A stretch of DNA of 8,655 nucleotides from JBEIUL01 sp044356865. GTDB taxonomy: Bacteria > Planctomycetota > Phycisphaerae > Phycisphaerales > SM1A02. The stretch spans positions 1-8,655 of the forward strand of contig JBIKVN010000134.1 in NCBI GenBank assembly GCA_044356865.1, read 5' to 3'. Below the pieces are notes generated by a model. That model had not been told where the DNA came from and searched no databases. It saw nothing but the letters and a program-made list of their open reading frames with translations. Numbering within the stretch: the stretch's first letter is position 1; the number at the start of each line of letters is the position of its first letter. The position numbers and the translations under genes were made by a program. Below, piece after piece: positions 5,980 through 8,655 of the stretch.

Positions 5980-7256
5980 CGCGGCGCCTCGGGCCACTCC
6001 CAGATCAAGGCCGCGTCGCCCTGCCCGAGAAGATCGAGGCGAAGCCATTGCAGGGCGCTCTTGGCGCTCCGGTCGCGGACGGTCGCGCGGTCGCCCGGGA
6101 AGCGGAAGGCCCGCGCCGCGGCGCCCTCGGGGCCGGCGAGGCCGATCCAGACCAGGCCGACCGGCTTCGCGTCGGTCCCGCCCGAAGGTCCCGCGACGCC
6201 GGTGATCGAGAGGGCGCAGGTCGAGCGGAATCTCGCCCGCACGCCGGTCGCCATCGCGACGGCGACCGAATGCGAGACCGCACCGTCGCGGGCAATCAGG
6301 TCCGTGGGCACCGAGAGTTCGCGAACCTTCACCTCGTTCGCGTACGCGATCGTGCCGCCGGGAAACCAGGCGCTCGAGCCCGGGACCGCGGTGAGCATCC
6401 CGCCGAGCGAGCCGCCGGTGCAGCTCTCGGCGACCGCGACGCTGGCCTGCCGCGCGAGAAGCTCGCGAGCCAGCGCGTCGGCCAGCGTTCCCGCCCGGCC
6501 GAAGGCATACGGAGCCCACGCCGCCTCGACGAGCCCCACCGTCGCGTCGGCGCCGGCGGCGGCGACGGCCGGCTCGCCCTCGGCGCGGATGCGGGCGGTC
6601 ACGATCGAGCCGCTGGCGGTGGTGCCGACGCTCGGCTCGCGGCCGCGGTCCATCAGCGGGCCGAGCCGCTCGGCGAGCGCCGACTCGCCGAGGCCGAACG
6701 AGAGCACCGAACGACGAACCACCGCCCGGCCGGATCCGCCGAGGGCCGGCGCGACCTCGGCCTCGAACATCGGCTCCATCTCGCGCGGCGGGCCGGGCAG
6801 GCACCAGATCCGGCACCCGTCGAGCTCGGCCGCGAGGCCCGGCGCGGTCCCGTGCGGGTTGGGCAGGCAGCGGGCCCCGGGCGGTCGCATCGCCTGGCGA
6901 AGATTCAGTCCGGGCATCGTCCGTCCGCGGCCGGCGAACCAGCGGTCGAGGCCGGCGCGGGCGTCGGCATCCAGTACGAGCGACGGGGCGGACGCGTCGA
7001 GCGCCGCCCCCAGGGCCTCGCGGGTGAGGTCGTCGAGCGTCGGCCCGAGGCCGCCGGTGACGACCAGATGCGCCCGCCCCGCGGACAGCTCGCGGATCGC
7101 CCGCACGATCGCGTCGCGATCGTCGGCCACCAGGCGATGCTCGTCGCGAAGATGACCGCACGAGGCGATCCGCTCGCCGAGCCACGCGGCGTTGGTGTCG
7201 ACGACCTGCCCGAGCACGAGCTCGTCGCCGACCGAGAGCGTGGCGATCCGCCTCAC
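5976..7256 (-). CDS. cinA: CinA family protein with nicotinamide-nucleotide amidohydrolase domain
   Basis: The 426-residue protein has the full two-domain CinA form. Residues 1-165 are the MoaB/MogA-like domain, with SVGDELVLGQVVDTNAAWLG at 8-27, GGLGPTLDDLT at 68-78, PNPHGTAPG at 132-140 and LPGPPREM at 153-160. A linker region with GLGES at 188-192 follows. Residues about 255-410 are the PncC-like domain, with AESCTGG at 276-282, TGVAGPSGGT at 352-361 and KPVGLVW at 364-370. PncC-type domains deamidate NMN to nicotinate mononucleotide in the pyridine nucleotide salvage cycle; the N-terminal domain in related proteins has ADP-ribose pyrophosphatase activity. The name comes from competence induction in Gram-positive bacteria, which has no support here. 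The GTG start (7256-7254) overlaps the pyk stop as GTGA and has a G-rich stretch just upstream. The length and all motifs are intact. Confidence 0.94.
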   Translation of the reverse strand: MRRIATLSVGDELVLGQVVDTNAAWLGERIASCGHLRDEHRLVADDRDAIVRAIRELSAGRAHLVVTGGLGPTLDDLTREALGAALDASAPSLVLDADARAGLDRWFAGRGRTMPGLNLRQAMRPPGARCLPNPHGTAPGLAAELDGCRIWCLPGPPREMEPMFEAEVAPALGGSGRAVVRRSVLSFGLGESALAERLGPLMDRGREPSVGTTASGSIVTARIRAEGEPAVAAAGADATVGLVEAAWAPYAFGRAGTLADALARELLARQASVAVAESCTGGSLGGMLTAVPGSSAWFPGGTIAYANEVKVRELSVPTDLIARDGAVSHSVAVAMATGVRARFRSTCALSITGVAGPSGGTDAKPVGLVWIGLAGPEGAAARAFRFPGDRATVRDRSAKSALQWLRLDLLGQGDAALIWEWPEAPR

Positions 7257-8655
7257 GCCGCGCCCCCGCCGTCGCCGGCCGCCGCGGCGACGGGCGGCGA
7301 CGCGATGGTGCACAGCGTCGCGGTGACCTCGCCGGTGCCCGGCAGCGCCTCGCCGGTCGCGACAAGGCAGAGGTCGCCCGGCCGCGCCCCGCCGACCTCG
7401 CGCAGCGCCGCGTCGGCAAGCTCGAGCAGGTCGGTGAAGTCCCGCGGCACGCGGGGCAGCCGCACCGGGTCGACCGCACGAAGCAACCGCATCCGCCGCA
7501 GGACCGTGGGCTCGGTGCCGAGGGCGAGGATCGCCGCGGCGTAGCGGTGCCGGCTGAGGTAGGTCGCGGTGTTGCCGCGAGGGCTCCAGGCGGCGATGTG
7601 CCGCACGCCGAGGGCCTCGGCCATCGCGCTCAGGCCGACCGCGAGGGCCCCGACCGCGGCCCGCGCCGGCTGCACGGACTCGGGCGGACGGGCGAGCCGG
7701 GCCGTCGACGCCTCGAAGGCCTCGGCTTCCGCGGCGACCTTCACCAGCGTCTCGACGGCCAGCGGCGCGAACCGCCCCATCGCCGTCTCGCCGCTGAGCA
7801 TCACCGCGTCGGCCCCGTCGAGGATCGCGTTCGCGACGTCGGTCACCTCGGCCCGCGTGGGGACCGGGCTCTCGATCATGCTCTGGAGCATCTGCGTGGC
7901 GACGATCGCCGGCCGCCCCTCGGCCCGCGCCGCCCCGAGCACCCGCTTCTGCACGATCGGGACCTTCGCGAGGTCCATCTCGACGCCAAGGTCGCCGCGG
8001 GCGACCATCACCGCGTCGCAGGCCTTCAGGATGTCCGCGATCCGCTCGACCGCCGCCGGCCGCTCGATCTTCGCGACGATCGCCGGGGGCGGATCGGTCC
8101 GGCCGCGGGCCTTCCACGCGGCGGCGAGCGCCGAACGGAGACGCTCGAGATCGTCGCGCCGCTGCACGAAGCTCATGGCGACGAAATCGACCTCGGCGCC
8201 GGCGATCGTCTCGATCGCGGCCAGGTCCCGCGGCGTGATCGGATCGGCCCGCACTTCGGTGTCGGGCAGGTTGATGCCCTTGCGGTCGAGGACCGTGCCG
8301 CCTTCGATGACCGCGCAGGCGAGTTCGGGGCCGGCCGGACCGGCGATCCGCTCGAGGGCGAGAAGCCGCACCGCGCCGTCGTCGATCAGCACCCGCTGTC
8401 CCGGTTCGACGTCGGCGACCAGGTCGGCGTAGGTGCAGTCGAGCCGCACCGGAGGCCCGGCGCTCGATCCGCCGCCGTGGCCGATGCGCACCTCGGCGCC
8501 GCGGCGCAGCTCGACCGACGCCCCCAATCCCCGCACCCGGACCTTCGGCCCGGGCAGGTCGGCCAGGATCGCGACCATGATGCCCGACTCGGCCTCGACG
8601 GCGCGGATCCGCGCGATCGTCGCCGCGTGGGCCTCGGGCGTGCCGTGGCTGAAGT
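7253..8655 (-). CDS. pyk: Pyruvate kinase, N-terminus cut off by window edge
   Basis: Pyruvate kinase converts phosphoenolpyruvate and ADP to pyruvate and ATP in glycolysis. The frame is open from the right edge (FSHGTPEAH, the normal NFSHG motif near residue 35-40), so about 30-40 residues are missing; an internal Met at 8578 is not the start. The TIM-barrel, the beta-barrel B domain (about 8300-8530) and the C-domain are all present. Counting from that Met, Lys170 and Glu172 lie in VAKIERP, ARGDLGVE is at 193-200, ATQMLQSMIESPVPTRAE at 227-244, and SGETAMGRF at 262-270. The segment DLPGPKVRV has Leu, Lys and Val at the positions equivalent to rabbit 113, 117 and 120, the pattern of potassium-independent enzymes. 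The C-terminus ends in an Ala/Gly-rich tail. It is the first gene of the visible pyk-cinA-folK run, with its stop overlapping the cinA start. Confidence 0.96.
   Translation of the reverse strand, partial: FSHGTPEAHAATIARIRAVEAESGIMVAILADLPGPKVRVRGLGASVELRRGAEVRIGHGGGSSAGPPVRLDCTYADLVADVEPGQRVLIDDGAVRLLALERIAGPAGPELACAVIEGGTVLDRKGINLPDTEVRADPITPRDLAAIETIAGAEVDFVAMSFVQRRDDLERLRSALAAAWKARGRTDPPPAIVAKIERPAAVERIADILKACDAVMVARGDLGVEMDLAKVPIVQKRVLGAARAEGRPAIVATQMLQSMIESPVPTRAEVTDVANAILDGADAVMLSGETAMGRFAPLAVETLVKVAAEAEAFEASTARLARPPESVQPARAAVGALAVGLSAMAEALGVRHIAAWSPRGNTATYLSRHRYAAAILALGTEPTVLRRMRLLRAVDPVRLPRVPRDFTDLLELADAALREVGGARPGDLCLVATGEALPGTGEVTATLCTIASPPVAAAAGDGGGAA

Noticed and set aside
5458..7479. 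Possible 673-residue fusion reading into folK
   Set aside because: The part before the ATG at 5979 is an out-of-frame reading of cinA with shadow composition; FolK begins with the expected VGLGSNLGD motif shortly after that ATG.
5976..8117. Long open frame extending far upstream of the cinA GTG within pyk
   Set aside because: Residues upstream of the GTG at 7256 are Arg/Gly/Ala-rich shadow sequence antiparallel in content to no known family, while the other minus-strand frame there clearly encodes pyruvate kinase. The cinA motifs start right at the GTG.

Overview
The window is very GC-rich (roughly 70% or more by eye), tightly packed bacterial chromosome. It looks like core, vertically inherited sequence: there are no tRNA or rRNA genes, insertion sequences, CRISPR repeats, phage genes or attachment sites that I can see. 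The most likely source is a high-GC Planctomycetota member (Phycisphaerae or a relative). This rests on the wording of ScpA and KdsD, the secreted proteins that join an N-terminal domain to a thioredoxin domain, and the GC content. It is an inference, and another high-GC Gram-negative phylum is possible. The kdsD gene suggests an outer membrane containing Kdo.

Layout. Positions 1-644 (minus) hold the 5' part of scpA (chromosome condensation), which runs off the left edge. A 62-bp divergent promoter region separates it from kdsD (707-1717, plus; arabinose-5-phosphate isomerase). Converging on kdsD is a 64-residue protein of unknown function (1733-1927, minus). All remaining genes are on the minus strand. 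In transcription order from the right edge they are pyk (pyruvate kinase, 5' end cut off), cinA and folK, joined by 4-bp stop/start overlaps. Then comes a 111-bp gap and a secreted thioredoxin-domain protein (4006-5346). A GC-rich hairpin follows, then a second secreted thioredoxin-domain protein (2600-3913), which overlaps by 4 bp a receiver-only response regulator (2118-2603).

The genes are mostly housekeeping: central carbon metabolism, pyridine nucleotide repair, folate synthesis, Kdo synthesis and chromosome condensation. The two envelope redox proteins look like distant paralogues with the same two-domain plan, and one is translationally coupled to a signalling protein.

The most interesting signal is in the start regions. 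Three genes that each begin a transcription unit (scpA, kdsD and the 2600-3913 gene) have a TAC-N-N-T hexamer exactly 8 nt before the start codon and no Shine-Dalgarno sequence, which suggests leaderless mRNAs. Genes inside operons have GGAG-like sites instead. Pyruvate kinase also carries the Leu/Lys/Val signature of potassium-independent enzymes. I found no clearly novel multi-gene system.
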